From: Warburgia ugandensis
Taxonomy: Eukaryota > Streptophyta > Magnoliopsida > Canellales > Canellaceae
Reading direction: 5' to 3'
DNA length: 64,000 nucleotides
NCBI GenBank assembly: GCA_035236585.1
Contig: CP141128.1
Coordinates: 37,058,684-37,122,683 of the forward strand
The notes beneath the pieces are model-generated. The model did not search any database, was not told the origin of the DNA, and was given only the letters and a program-made list of their open reading frames with translations. The translations under genes and the position numbers were made by a program. Every line of letters starts with the position of its first letter. The first letter of the stretch is position 1. This document shows, piece by piece, positions 35,011-47,848 of the stretch.

Positions 35011-37217
35011 GATCCTGTAACACCCCTAACTTTTGTAAGGAAATTTAGTGAGTAATTTTAAAGAAAATCAGGCTGGACTATTAGGGTTACTAAAAATGCA
35101 CTTCTCATATAAGTGGAATCAAGAGATAATACATGTATAATTAAAAACATACTCGACAAACCCTTCAAAATGACTGTAAGCATGATAGATTCTGAGTTTG
35201 GATGAAAAACCTTTATTTTTTCTCCATTTTTAATTATAAAAGGGTAAAATGGTAATTTCACAAGTAACCAAGATCTAAGAGATCAAAATTTAGTATGTAC
35301 TTAGAAATACAAATCCAACACCACTAAGTATGCTCAATTCTGAGCCCGGGAGAATAAAACAGATTTTTCTTCATAAAAGGGAAAAATGGTCTTTTCACAC
35401 CGTCGTGGGTCCCACAAGGGATCCACATAAGGATACAATGGCTAGAAAACAGGTCATCATGATTCAAACCACTACCACCTATTAGTGGAGAAGAAGGTAA
35501 TAGTGGGAATCCTAAGACAATTTAATAATCAAAAGAACTCAAGATGATAATTACAAGTAATCATGGAAAATTCAAAACACCTTTATAAATAGCTCATAAA
35601 ATTCCCAAAAGTTCTCCTAATGTTCCTCACGAGTCCCTTAGAATGCCTCAAAATCCCAGCTCCAGAAACTTCCCCCATCTTCTCCAATTTTTCTTTCTTT
35701 CCCTCTCTCTCTTATTCCATGTGGGCATGTCCACAAACGCACTTGGGCGGACGACCCCATGTCTGCGTCAAGTGCATCCAAGGATGCGTTGTCCTTGAAT
35801 GAACTAGAGTTTTCTCCTAGAAACCTTGATTGAATTAGCCATCATAGTTGAGCCGTTAAAATTCAATCTTTGCCATTGGATCTAGTCGGAGAAGGGTGAT
35901 ATAGAAAACCCCTTTAGTTTCATGATGATCCACTTCCTAGATCATCAGTAAATTCAAAACGAAGAAACCTCACCAGTGTATTACCATCTCTGGCATGTTC
36001 TTCAAGTTATTTCGGCCAATCTGGTTGGTAAATGGTGATCTTGCACTATTGGATGTCTTCATCATGGGGTGATCTTCAAAAGCCCTATAATTCCCCACCT
36101 TCTCTGGCAACGATAATGGAAAATTTCAAGACTGTATGCATTGGCTGGTGTCTAAGGTTTTCTTAACATTTTCCTATGAAATCTCTCCCTTTGGTGAAGC
36201 TTTCTTCATTGGAACCCACCAAGTAAGTCGCCCTCACTCCCCTCTTTCCATTCTGGCATGTTCGTGGTGTTTTTCGACATCCAAGGGATCTCCCTGGCTG
36301 TTGATCCATCAGAGACTATGGATCTGGCATGAAGGGTTGATATCCCATCCACCCACAGCTCAGATGTAACTTTTGAGCCATTGGATGGATTCCTGGGCCC
36401 CAAAAACCCTAGGAGATGAAATTTGGGCCCTTGATCTTGTAAGATGAGGGAGATCCATTGATGGGCAACCAACGGTCCAGATCTGGACCGTCTCACCTAT
36501 CACTAGTCACCTGTACCTGATGATAGGTAATCCCAAGTAACATCCATGGGCCGACTGTTTGTTTTTGTCTTTTTCTGTTAGGATGATATGAGTCGTCCAA
36601 TTTTGAACTAAAATCTTAAATCTTCAATTAAGAGCTTGATATAGCTCTAATTTTAGATCAAAAAGTTTTGTAGATTCCTTATCATGTGCTTTAGGTACTA
36701 AACTAATGAAATGCATGTTTTAAATTGTATTCATTGGTTATAATCACAAAACTCCTTAGTAACAGTATTGGATCATGATCAAGATGATCCCAGAATAGAA
36801 ATCTAAACCGATGGATGTGTTTAGAGGGTCCCAAAAATAGTAAGATTAAAATTCAGCCCTTAAAATGAGCTAAAATCTTAAAACCTTAATTCTGATCTCA
36901 ATTAAATTCCAAATTGAGATTGAAAAGTTGGGATGGATTTCTTGTGATGATTGGAACCTACTGAACCAATAAAATCATAATTTTAATTCATTAAATGTTC
37001 TAAAATTAAGTAGATAAGTGTACTAGCATCCTTGATCTACAAGATCTGGGATGATCATACCATTCAAATTACGTTGGATGATGATCTAATAATATACTAA
37101 CCTAAATAAATAGGTTATATGTAATTGAATTGGTAGATCTTAAGAGATCTAGCCTTAAAAGTAGTAAAATTTATAAAAATGAATGGAAATCTCCATGATC
37201 AAGGATGATTGGACAGC

Positions 37218-37420
37218 ATGGATGAGTTTTGGCAAAGATATGAAGTTAATATTGTGTGGATTTATGGAGATATGAACATATGAGTTTTGATGGATGATTT
37301 TTTATGAAGATATGGATTTATGGATGAGTTTTGATGAAGATATGAAGTTAATATCATGTGGATCAAGATCTATGCCCTTAAATTGGATAAAATAACTTAA
37401 GATCTTCTTGATCGGTTAGA
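37218..37420. repeat. 102-bp imperfect tandem duplication in the solo LTR
   Basis: The block ATGGATGAGTTTTGG at 37218 recurs as ATGGATGAGTTTTGA at 37320, each followed by AAGATATGAAGTTAATAT. Between them are further partial repeats of the TATGGA and GATATGGAT type. Confidence 0.75.
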
Positions 37421-38698
37421 TCAAGGAAGATCAGATCAATTGATGAGGTGCATCAATGATCTAATAATGAAATCACATCAAGAAGATGTGTTTGATCTGA
37501 AGGAAAATGAAAGATCAAGACCTAAACCCTAAAAGAGATGAAAAATGAATAAGAATCAACTAAGACCGTTGGATCATGATGGATAGTTTTGGCATATTAG
37601 ATTTTCATTTAAATTGTTGAATGTTGTTATAATTGTCTTTTATTACTTAGTAGATTTAATTGTAGATTTATTTATGCTTTTATTTATACTTTAGCTTTTA
37701 TTTATGCTTTAATGCTTATGTAATGGAAATTACATTGAAAAATGTAATTAAATGAAATTAGAATAGAAAGGCATTTACATGGAATGTATGACATGGACTT
37801 AATTGTAGTATAGGCCATAGTTAGTAGGATAATATAAGGAATATCAATTCCTTGGTCCAAATTAGGAGAATAATGAAACTCCATGAATGACATTTTAATG
37901 TTAATGGATTTAATTAAAATCAATTAGAAAGAGTACTTAGGGTTGAAATGCTCATAAGAACCTTATGAAAGGTTGAGCTAAGGTCACATTAGTGGATGAT
38001 GAACATGGTGGTTAAGGGGGTTCTCTAGTAGAGCCATGCTCTTCCCCCACCTTTCGTTAACGTTTGTGAGGTCTAACGCCTCCTTACATGAGGATTGAAG
38101 TAACCACTTTGTGTTCAACCATTCAACTAGTAAGCCTTAGCCAATTTGACATAAGAGGAGCTATTTGGATTTAGGATGAAATAAGCTACTATTACCCAGT
38201 AAAACATTAACTGGTTGAGTAATAATAATAAGAGCATAAAAGGTTAGCAAATCATCTGATCCTAATAAAAATTGTAATCAAGATAAGGATGACCAGACAA
38301 GATCTAGAGGATCTTGAATGGTAAAAAAAAAACAAGAATACTAATGTCATATTGTATTATATATATATGTAGAAATTATGTGTGTATATAGAAAAATGTA
38401 AATAGAGAACCCAAACCCTTGATCAAACATGATTCAAGGAAAAATTAAGGCATCCCTTATAGGAATACATACTTGTATAGAGAAATAACTTAATACATAT
38501 GGTTTGGCAGATGTATGAATCCAAACCATGATGGGCAATGTGGAAGAATACCACTTGAGATGTATTAATCAATATACTACTTTGAGGTAGGTGGATGTAC
38601 AAGAATGTATTAAGGATTCATGTATATACATACATGATCTGTGTCTGTAATTATAGACCTCCATGATATAAGTATGCTTAGTACCTTAGCATAGTCAT

Positions 38699-38850
38699 GA
38701 TCCAACTAAGTAAACCAACCATATGATCTAACCAAATGATCCAATCATATGATCCAACTAAGTGATCCAACCATATGATCTAACTAAGTGATCTAACCTC
38801 ATAATCTAATTCAATTGATCCAATCTAAGGATCAAATCAAATGAGGTGAA
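38699..38850. repeat. Short GATCCAAC/ATGATC tandem array in the solo LTR
   Basis: About nine loosely spaced units of ATGATCCAACTAAG-like sequence occur (GATCCAACTAAG, ATGATCTAACC, ATGATCCAATC and so on). The related stretch of the truncated copy is likewise GATC-dense (about 5990-6400). Confidence 0.75.
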
Positions 38851-40054
38851 GGTAATGAGATGCGAAGACTAAGGAAACCCTAAGAATAGGCATAGAAAAG
38901 ATTTCAGCCTTAGTTAAACACACACATTGTCTAATATGTACAATGTATTTTACATACAAGCATGATGGCTTGTGATTTTGTTTTACATAGTGTTAGGACT
39001 GGGGATGCTATGCTAGGAAAGTTACGAGGGTTTGGCCACCCACTTTCTGAAATTTATATGATGGATACCATGACCAAAGAGAGGCTAAATGTCGGGTGGG
39101 GCAATAATGGGAAGGCCACCACTATGACAGCCATGGTCCACCCCATGAGGATGTGGATTTGTTATTTCCACAATTGGTATCAGTGGAGGATTATACAGTT
39201 ATCTGGGCGCTGTACAGATTGAGACCGTGGCATAGTAGTCCTAATGTATTTTTCATTATGATGAGCATATGATAGGCATAGTGTAATGCCATAACGTGAT
39301 GAAATGCCACTGCATGAGTTCCTAGAAAGAAAATCTCTGTATAAGGATTGGCTGAATATTGAATTCCTAAGTGGAAGCATAGCCAGGGGAAGCAACAAGT
39401 TTTGAGCAATCTTCACATATTTTAACTAATTTATCCTATACTACATAAATAACATATATACTTTATGTTGAGATAACTCATGACTGGGTAACCACGAAGG
39501 AATAATGACTGATGAATGTATTCTTATATTAGTGAAGTAGTATATTTTTGTATCCCCTACCAAGCATAGCTTGCTAAGGTATTGTAAATGTTTCAATGTT
39601 TACAATACCTCAGTTATAGAGAAGGAGGGTTGGGAGCTCAAGACTGTTGAAGACTTAAGAAGATTTGGAAGAATAATCAATCAGAGTATTTTCTTTGAAG
39701 ACATGCATTTTTATTTGAGAGCATTATATTGTATTGAGAGTTTTTAATGTATGGTGAGGTTTGAACTTTGGATTATGTAATTAGGACAAGTACTGTACTG
39801 ATACCTGACTGTACTGTGAACCACTGGATGGATTCTGAAATTTAATAAAAAATATATTCCTTTAATGGAATTCTATCTTGTACAAAAATTCTATTTATGT
39901 TATGTATGAGGTGATGACTTAGGTTTTTCAAAATAAGTTTTAAAGAAAAGAATTTCTGCTATTTTGTTTCACGAATTTTTTTTTACTAAGGGCACCCTAC
40001 CTTTGAAAAATGTATTACAAAATGTGTTACAAAAACCTGGGTTGTCACAGATCC

Positions 40055-40241
40055 TACTATAGGAAGCATATTAATCATCAAGCAAAAAAATTCATTCTTG
40101 GGACAATTTGGCATGTAATACACCCCCATGGGTGGTTGGATTCTCATGGGTCATTGCTAAAAATTCAACTTCATCCAAAGATGTTACGAGGACCCATAGT
40201 AAAAAAAATTGAACAAAATTAGGGTTTGGTAAAAATAGATT

Positions 40242-40272
<31 letters not shown>

Positions 40273-40480
40273 GGGGGGGGGGGATTGGAGCTTCAATGGA
40301 CATTGCACATAGGACTAGTACTAGAGGAATGATGATCTAATCTCTGAAGTCTCCTCAATTGACAACCCGAGTGAGGGAGTGAACAAGTGAAAATGAGAGC
40401 GAAAATGAGAGGGAGGGAGAGAGACAGAATAGGTGGTAATTGTTCAAAATTTCACAAGGGGTGAATACAGTAATGAAGAA
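40055..40480. repeat. Flank of solo LTR with (GA)n(G)22 simple repeat
   Basis: Flanking DNA resumes after the TSD. 40233-40261 is (GA)n, followed by an uninterrupted run of 22 G (40262-40283). Near 40400-40430 is another GA-rich stretch. The short frame 40010-40222 crosses the LTR/flank border and is not a gene. Confidence 0.85.
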
Positions 40481-40910
40481 TATAGGATGGTTTCTCCACA
40501 AACTATCTTATTTATATATTCCTATATATAGGATGGTTAAACAATAACCATCTTATATGTGTTAAACTAGGAAAAGAGGGAGAGAACATAGGTAACCTAT
40601 TTGAAATTTCATTGGGAGAATATAGGATGATTAAAATAAACAATCTTATATTTGTCACTATATATAGGACTATTTAGGTATAATCATCTTATAAGTAAAA
40701 TATAAGATAGTTTTTTAGTAACATTATATAATCTCTAGTGAAATTTCAAATACGTTACCCCTGTTCTTTCTCTCTCTCTCTCTCCCTCTCTCTCTCCCTT
40801 ATTTATTTCAATAAAAAAAGATGGTTTCCACTAAACCCTCTTATATATTTTCCTATATATATATATCAAAATATAAGATAGTTAGTCAAAACCTGTCCCA
40901 TATTTTATAT
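40480..40910. repeat. CACTA-type subterminal repeat region
   Basis: At least a dozen short units of AACCATCTTATAT or its inverse (ATATAAGATGGTT-like) lie in both orientations, for example at 40487, 40531, 40547, 40623, 40690, 40820 and 40868. A longer inverted pair, GGTAACctatttGAAATTTCA (about 40591) and TGAAATTTCAaatacGTTACC (about 40739), adds to it. Dense short direct and inverted repeats near the ends are typical of CACTA elements, where they bind the element's own protein. I could not find the CACTA terminus itself. Confidence 0.7.
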
Positions 40911-41130
40911 AATGAAAATTCTAACAGTTTACCCTTATTCTCTACATCTTGAAAATCTTAGTAACCTATGAAGGGTAGATGTGCCCATTGCCATCCCTTA
41001 TTTCCTTAGCCATTGCATAAAATCTTTCAAGGCATGAAGACAAATTAATACACATGATATATAAATTTATTAATTATATAATTCCATCAATTACAGATAT
41101 TAGATTTTACATGCATTTTAATTTATATCC

Positions 41131-41543
41131 TCATATTTGATCTGATCCAACCCAAGCATCCTCCTCACTAGGATCACACACATAATCCATCTCCTTTTCC
41201 CCTACTAGCTCGATTGATGATTTTTTTGTAGTGATACTAGGGTAATCAATTACAGTGTCACTTAGGTCATCTTCATCGTAAAGGGCCCTGGCAAGGAAGA
41301 TGAAATAGTCGATCATCTTATATCATGCCCATCTTGTACGTAAAATACTTGTTTCACTGGAGATGTCAAAATAAATTGATCATTTTGATAGTTGAACCTA
41401 TTGAGGTCAGTTAATGTCAATCTGAATGTATTGGTTTTGATGTTATCTTTGTTGTGTTTCACCCAATCACACTTAAACACAACCATAGTTCTACAAGTAT
41501 AGTCCACTGTATATCTCACATATAACGTCATAATAACTATCAT
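41131..41543 (-). pseudogene. DUF4216 region of a CACTA element
   Basis: The frame 41313-41543 has MVVFKCDWVKH, TLTDLNRFNYQNDQFILTSPVKQVFYVQD, the core of DUF4216, found in the large ORF of plant CACTA elements. The frame 41131-41316, overlapping by one codon, continues with an acidic segment (PSEEDAWV). The domain's exact role is not known to me. It lies next to the subterminal repeats, as expected for the 3' end of the coding part. Confidence 0.82.
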
Positions 41544-41822
41544 TTACTATGATTGGGTTGTTGTCTTTTGAACTGGAAAAGAAAGCAACATTAATGACTA
41601 AGCTAACACTACTATTTTGTTATGCTTTTGAGTTATCACAGTCTTTTTTATGAAAGCAATAACCATTGATGGCATAAGCAGCATAATTTATTACTTTTGG
41701 TAGAGTTCCCATTGCCTTCTAGCCCAAAGATACAAAAATACTATGACTTGGAGCATCTCACTGATCTAAAACCTATGTATAATATTACTTAAGTCAAACG
41801 ATTAATGTATACGTGCATATGT

Positions 41823-44800
41823 TGTAAAAACCTCAAAATTTTACTATTGTATGATCAAAGTATGAGTTTTCTTGGAGAATAACTTTTGTAGAACTAGAAT
41901 TAGGAATGAAAATATAAATAGTTAGATTTTACTCAGAAATTGGAATCCAACGACCCAAAGAACGCTAAAAATGGAGTCCGGATAAGGAAGTTATGGGATT
42001 TCAAAGTTAGGGCTATTTTGGTAATTAAAAGTTGAAAAAAACTAAGAACATGAAATTAAGATTATAAAATCTGAATTCTGCTCATCGATACAAATCCAAT
42101 GACACTAAGTTTGCTGAAATTGGAGATTGGAAGAATAAATGGTAGTTTTCTTACAGAGGGGTATTTTGGTAATTTCACTAGTGGGCCCCACTTGCAGAAA
42201 TGTGGGTCCGATAGTGATGAGGTGTTGGGCATGTAAAAATCATACATGTTAACTGAACTTAACCTGAGTGGAATGTTGAGAAAAAAACACAATCATTCTA
42301 TGTTTAATATATAAAAAGAAAAGAAAATAATAAAAGGAGGGGTCATTTTGATAATGGCACTCCCTTATCACACGATCTGTTCTCCAAGAGAACAGACTTG
42401 ACAACCCTAACCTTAGCACCCACCATTCTCCCCTCTTCCCCCTTCCATCCGATGTACCTTTCCCCTCTACCGACAACCAGCAAGACCCGACAACGCAAAC
42501 CCCATTTCCAGCATTCCCAAGTCAGCAAAACCCCCCAAATTTTGACCTGCACAGATCCCATACGGATCCCTCTCTGTACGATCTCTCCCTCCAATCTTTT
42601 TTTCCTTTCTTTGTCGCTGAGCTCAACGAGGCCATGATTGCTGGCGAGCTAGAAGTCTCCGGCATCTTTCGATCTTCCAGTCCACTGCCCCTCCTGATCT
42701 CCGGTGTCACTAGAAACCCTAGATCTTCGCACCTAATAGAAACCCTCATCGAATTTTCTCTGGCTGCACGGGCTGCTCCTTTCTCGAGCAGATTTTGTTT
42801 TCCCTTGATCTTCAGTATAGCCAATCCGGCGTGCCCAAATCCTCGACAAACTTTTCCCATTTGGTTCTCTTCATTTATGGCAGGGCACAGCCATGCCAAG
42901 GAAGGATGGCATGCTCAGACCCACCAAGATCGCCTTCTGTCTATCATCCCCTATGATTCCTAGTCACTGACATAGCCTAGTTTTTAGGTGTGCCAACATT
43001 TACTGCCTCCTTCCACCATCAATCCTCCACCTCCACAAGTCTGACGAGTTGGAGGAGAATTAACCTAACGGGTCAACTCGCCCCTAACTCGTTGGGTTGG
43101 AACTGAGTTGACTCGGTGAACTACAAAGTAACCTTGAACTTCAAACCTAGATTATGATTAGCCCAGGAAGAGTTTTGAAAATTTGAGAGTACCCTCGCAA
43201 TCCTCAGGACGTGAGGAACAAAACCGATCTTCCCAATTTTGATCTGGGAAGATCTGACTGTTGAAATTGTTAGACCTTTCATCAAAGGTCAGATCTTCTG
43301 ATCTGTGCCATCTGACACTGCTTTTCCCCCAAATAGTCTATCATGACCATTAGGAAGTGTAGATCAAGAATCTGATGAGAGATTTAGCATCAAAAGCTCA
43401 ATTAGCGAAGATTTTGCCAATGTTGATCAACAATCGAGAACAATCAAGGATCCAGGTATGGAAATTGATCAAGCTCCACGATCCTAGTTAGTTCTTGCTA
43501 TTCAATTAGATCATTCAGTTAGAAATTACTAATTGATTGTTTGATTTGGAGGGTCCAAGTGAAAATGAGGATTTGATCAGCATGAAAGGATGACAATCAA
43601 TACTAGTGGAATTAAAGGATGCGTCACACGAGGTAGGTGGAAATTTAAGACAGCATGTCTAAATAATAAGATGCATGTTCTAAACATGATCTTATTTCTA
43701 AATATAGATGTTATGAAACTCAAATGGTATGATAGATATTCAACATGCTTTAAATTGTAATGATACAAATAATGTTAATTAAAAGGATTGCATGTTATAA
43801 TTGATGCTTATGACTTGTACACCATGTATGTGAACTGTGAAATTATGTTTATTATACATGGGTACCATGTCAGTAATTGTGATGTATGAGTCTAGGTTTG
43901 TACGGTAAATCCTAGGTGGTTTGTCACTTAGTAAGTAAGGATGTTATTCTTGTTATGAAATATGTGAACAAACAATTTGCTTGCTATTATGATTATTTTA
44001 CATCCAGATATGGATGTCTGAGAGTTTTGTTTTAGACAGGCATAAGCCTGGGGATGGTATGCTAGGAGAGTTATGAGGGTTTGGCCACCCGCTCTTCGAA
44101 ATTTATTATGTTATCATACCAAGCACTATGTGTTGCTAAAAGTCGAGAGGGGCAATTATGGAAAGGCTGCCACTGTAACAACCATGGTCCTCCCATAATG
44201 ACATGGATATTGTAATTTCCATCAAGGATGGTATAAGTGGATTATTGAGCAGTTATTCGGGCACGTTGTACGGATTCTGACTGCATGCATAGTAGTCCTT
44301 ATATTTGATGCACTATGGTGTTTATATGATGGCATTATGAGATGCATTATATGTTGTGGCATGATGGTATGCCTTATATAGTTTTCCCAATAGTGGCGGG
44401 AGGATTGTTGACCCCATATAGTGAGGGGCATGGAGATTATATTGATATACCAGCAGAGGCTGGATGATTATGAACCCTACATGATAAGGGGTATGATTCT
44501 AAAACCCAGTATAATCTAGGAATGTTAATGTTGATACTAATTGGGTATATTTATAATTTTGTATAACTGTTAATAATTTCCATATATATGGATTAATGCT
44601 ATATGTATATGATTGAGGGCGTAGTTTCATATAAGTTTTCATAAGGGTATATGTATGGGTAGAACTGTTATGCAGAGTATGGTTTATGGAATTGGATTAT
44701 CTTATTTATATGATAAAGGATAATTGTAAATACTTGATTTATTAATGGATTATTGATATTTATGAAACATGCTACTATTTGATTATCAATTGATTATTAT

Positions 44801-44913
44801 AAAACATGTTAATGCTGAGTTTAACAATGAAGTAATGAATTATGAAACATTTTGTAAATTCAAGTAAATATAAATGTTATGGGAATGAATATTCTAAATA
44901 ATGCAAATTAATT
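41823..44913 (+). repeat. 5' LTR, 3' end missing
   Basis: It aligns by eye over its whole length with 49409 to about 52510 (for example GATCGTG(A)-type start block, the CCCCTCTTCCCCCTTCC block at 42428/50027, GAGGTAGGTGG at 43630/51229, and GGTTTGGCCACCCGCTC at 44078/51679). At about 44913, after GCAAATTAATTA, it departs from the partner LTR, so the segment with the hairpins and the LTR end is lost. ATG-initiated frames inside it (for example 42634-42963) are by-products of GC-richer sequence. Confidence 0.87.
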
Positions 44914-46552
44914 AGTGAATCCACTATAGAGAATATTGATCAAGGGAACCAACTAGTAGAAATAGTTAAGTGAGTGTGATAGAATATCCATTTTACCTAT
45001 AAGGTACCTAAATACCATAACTTACAGTAGTGCAAAATGCTCCTACCCAAGTTTAAATAGAAATTATGCCTAGTATCAAGGTTAAAGGATAGAATACCCA
45101 ACATAGGTATATACTTATTGTTCACGTATACCATGTGTAAGAGTAGAAAGTTTGAAAAGAGGTAAAAGATAGGCTAGAAAAGCTTATATAGAATGTATTG
45201 AATGTGGTCTTGGTTTGTATAGAAAAGTGTGAAATATAGATGACTAAAGAATAGTAAATTAAAGAGGAGAAATAGGAACAATTGAGGAATGATAGGTTCA
45301 AGAGGAGAAAACTTAGAAGAATTGCAAACTTCCATTAAAATGGAAGCTAGAACTACCATATACTTTGAAACTAGAAATGGTATGTTAGAAATAACAAAGC
45401 AAATGTATCTGTAGAGACAATACTGCTTGGAAAGAATACAAGGAAATAATAAGTACTTTCTTTCTCATGTATAAGTAATGAGATAGAAATGAAATTATTG
45501 AGTTACGGTAAGAAATGTCATCAGGATAGAATATGAGAATAGTTTCATATAAATAGATAATGGATTGATGTTTGAAAGAATTATATCCTAATCTGAACAT
45601 TTAAGTTATTGGCAAGACAGTTACTACAATAGTAGAGTATGAGATGACTTCAAAAATTGAGAAAATTTCAAGACAAAGCTAATCACGAAGCATTATCAAA
45701 TATATATATATATATATATTCTCATATCTTTCTAAGAAATAAGTGATTCCCATTAATACCCACGATGAAATAAGGAATTGTGTATTCTTTTGTTATGTAT
45801 AATTATGTGAAATATGTTATGGCTGACCCCTAATTGGGATAAGGTCTTGATGAAGATAAGGATGATGTATAAATTACAATAAATATGAATGTATTGGTGA
45901 AAAGTTGAAAAGTTGAAAAAGGGAGTTGAGATGATAACTCCAGTTGATGGATAAGTTTTAGCACAAGGACTTATTCCAAGAAATGTTTATTAAAGCTTGT
46001 CGAAAGAATGATAAGTATATCCTCATGTGATATGATAGACTTGGGTATGATACCAAGATTGAATTGAATTGCAAATAATGAGACAATGTTGATTGTCACA
46101 AAGCTGAAATGATCTTGTTGTGATAAAATAGTCTTCTTATAGTAGAATACAAGATATGTAAAAATCTGACATTATATCAGTTGTAAAGTGAATGAATGAT
46201 GACATGCAATTGTTACAATTATAATTGTTATGGATGATGAATGATGTATGATGTATGAATTGAGAAGAAAGATGGAGTTAAAGGTTAATAAATAAAATAA
46301 ACTAAAATCAGTAAAAAATCATTATACAGGAGAAATCCTATGCATTCTCAAGTTCTAGCTCTTTCTTGTTCCTCTCCATTTTACACTTCTCTTCATAATT
46401 CTTATTGCATTATCCTCACCTTTCTCAAACTTGTAGCGTTCTCTCATTTCATCACCATATCTCTTCGACCATACACTATCTTTTTCCCTATTCCTTATCT
46501 TTATTTGGTTTGTTCTATTTCCTATTCACTTTTCCCCTAAACTTGACATTAC
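44914..46552 (+). other. Interior of the non-coding LTR element, part 1
   Basis: AT-rich sequence without recognisable protein similarity on either strand. It contains a (TA)n run at 45701-45719 and the pair ATTGAGAAGAAAGATGG/ATGATGTATGA near 46225-46275. If it once coded for gag, nothing I can identify remains. Confidence 0.45.
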
Positions 46553-47090
46553 CATATATGTGCTCTTTAAAGTAAAAACTACTTGATCATAGGAAGTGTG
46601 CATGATGAAAAATTAAAATTCTCTTACAAGAAATTATTAAGCTTCCTTTCCCTATTTTCTCTTTAGTTTCCCTTACTCTTTGCATTTTCATGTGTGTGTT
46701 CAATAAAGTAAAAGCTATTTAGTTATAAGTAAGTGTGCATGATGAAGATTTAAAATCCCCTACAATTTGTATTCTCATATGTATGCTCCCTAAAGTAAAA
46801 ACTACTCAGTTACAAGTGTGCATAATGAATATTTAAGGTTTCCTTATACTTTGCATTCTCATGCGTGTGTTATCTAAATGTACAAACTACCTAATCACAA
46901 GTGTGTGATAAAAAATTAGATTATACCTTGCATTGTCATGTGTGTACTACCTAAAAGTAAAAACTACCTAATCACAAGTGTGTATGATAAAGAATCAAAT
47001 TATACTTTGTATTCTCATGTGTACGCTGCCTAAATGAAAAAACTACCTAATCACAAGTAAGCGTGCTTGATAAAGGATTAAATTATATTA
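46553..47090. repeat. Diverged minisatellite, about 80-bp unit, six copies
   Basis: Units share TGTGTGCTxxCTAAAGTAAA, AACTACCTAATCACAAGTGTG and a CTTTGCATTCTCATG block. Unit anchors lie at about 46559, 46692, 46783, 46866, 46942 and 47023, so later units are 76-91 bp long and the first spacing is 133. Copies differ clearly, so the array is old. Confidence 0.85.
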
Positions 47091-47670
47091 CAATAAACTA
47101 CCATTTAAATAAGAAATTAATGTTTCTAATTGATATCACCAGATTGTTGACAACTGATGATTTTGGTAATAAATGCATATCCTGATACAGGAAGAATGAT
47201 CTGTGGGACATATAAAAGATAGCAGTCTTGATTTATGAGAAACAAATACTACCTATGAAGGGTAGTATACTTTAAGAAAACAAGTGAATTGTATTTGTAC
47301 CTTATTTCGAGAAAGATTCTCAAACTATATATGTTGAAAGATCAGAACTGATATGTGAGTTGTGTCTGAAATTAAGATGTTCCATCAGTTATTTGATATG
47401 ATGGACTTTCAGTTATTCCACTAGTTATTGGGCCCTATGAATTTGGACTCTTATGATGAAGAGTGTTTATATATATATATATATATCTGAGGTTAAGAGA
47501 GATAAACCTTATTTAACAAATGAAGTGTGGAAGTTCATTTGAATAGTATGTTAGAGGAGAACATACTAAACAATTGTATTGGTATATAATGATGGAAATC
47601 TTTTAGTATCATTATGTAAAGTGAGATGATACTATATTGATATCAGTGAACACCAATGGTGTTATTTGAG

Positions 47671-47848
47671 ATAGTGAGTCTTGGTGACATGGTAAAAGCT
47701 GTTGTCATGTGACCTTGAGGTCACAGGTTCAAGGTGTGGAGTCAGCCTCTTACGAAATGCAAGGTAAGGCTACCTACTATAGACCCTTGTGGTCCACCTT
47801 TACCTAGACACTGCAAAGGCGGGAGCTTCCTGTACCGGGGCTGTCCTT
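47671..47848 (+). mobile_element. Au-like SINE (tRNA-derived), 178 bp
   Basis: The 5' part has Pol III promoter boxes: A box-like TGGTGACATGG (47682-47692) and B box GGTTCAAGGTG (47726-47736). The body has GTCAGCCTCTTACGAAATGC, GGTAAGGCTACCTAC, ATAGACCCTTGTGGTCC and GGCGGGAGCTTCCTGTACC, the characteristic order of the plant Au SINE family, ending CTGTCCTT. The flanks AATGGTGTTATTTGAG (47655-47670) and AATGGCATTATTTAAG (47849-47864) form a diverged 16-bp target duplication. The length fits the roughly 180-bp family. It depended on LINE enzymes. Confidence 0.93.

Larger units (their letters stand above)
35016..40049 (+). repeat. Complete 5,034-bp solo LTR with TSD
   Basis: It starts TGTAACACCCCTAAC and ends AACCTGGGTTGTCACA. 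GATCC precedes it (35011-35015) and follows it (40050-40054), proving a complete solo LTR. No PBS, gag or pol is present. It carries the shared LTR blocks: GAGGTAGGTGG (38584), GGTTTGGCCACCC (39030), the TTATCTGGGCGC block (39199), and the two hairpins (39561-39613) followed by AATAAAA near 39843. Truncated relatives are at 4587-7876 and about 23320-24177. An LTR this long is unusual even for plant gypsy elements. Confidence 0.93.

Noticed and set aside
40010-40222. 70-codon frame resembling a polyprotein tail (RGPIVKK)
   Set aside because: It begins in the solo LTR and crosses the TSD into flank, so it cannot be an ancestral coding frame as it stands.
42398-42963. Frames of 79-125 codons on both strands, with similar ones at 49966-50752
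   Set aside because: They are in the GC-richer part of the two LTR copies, are not conserved in frame between them, and have no known domain.
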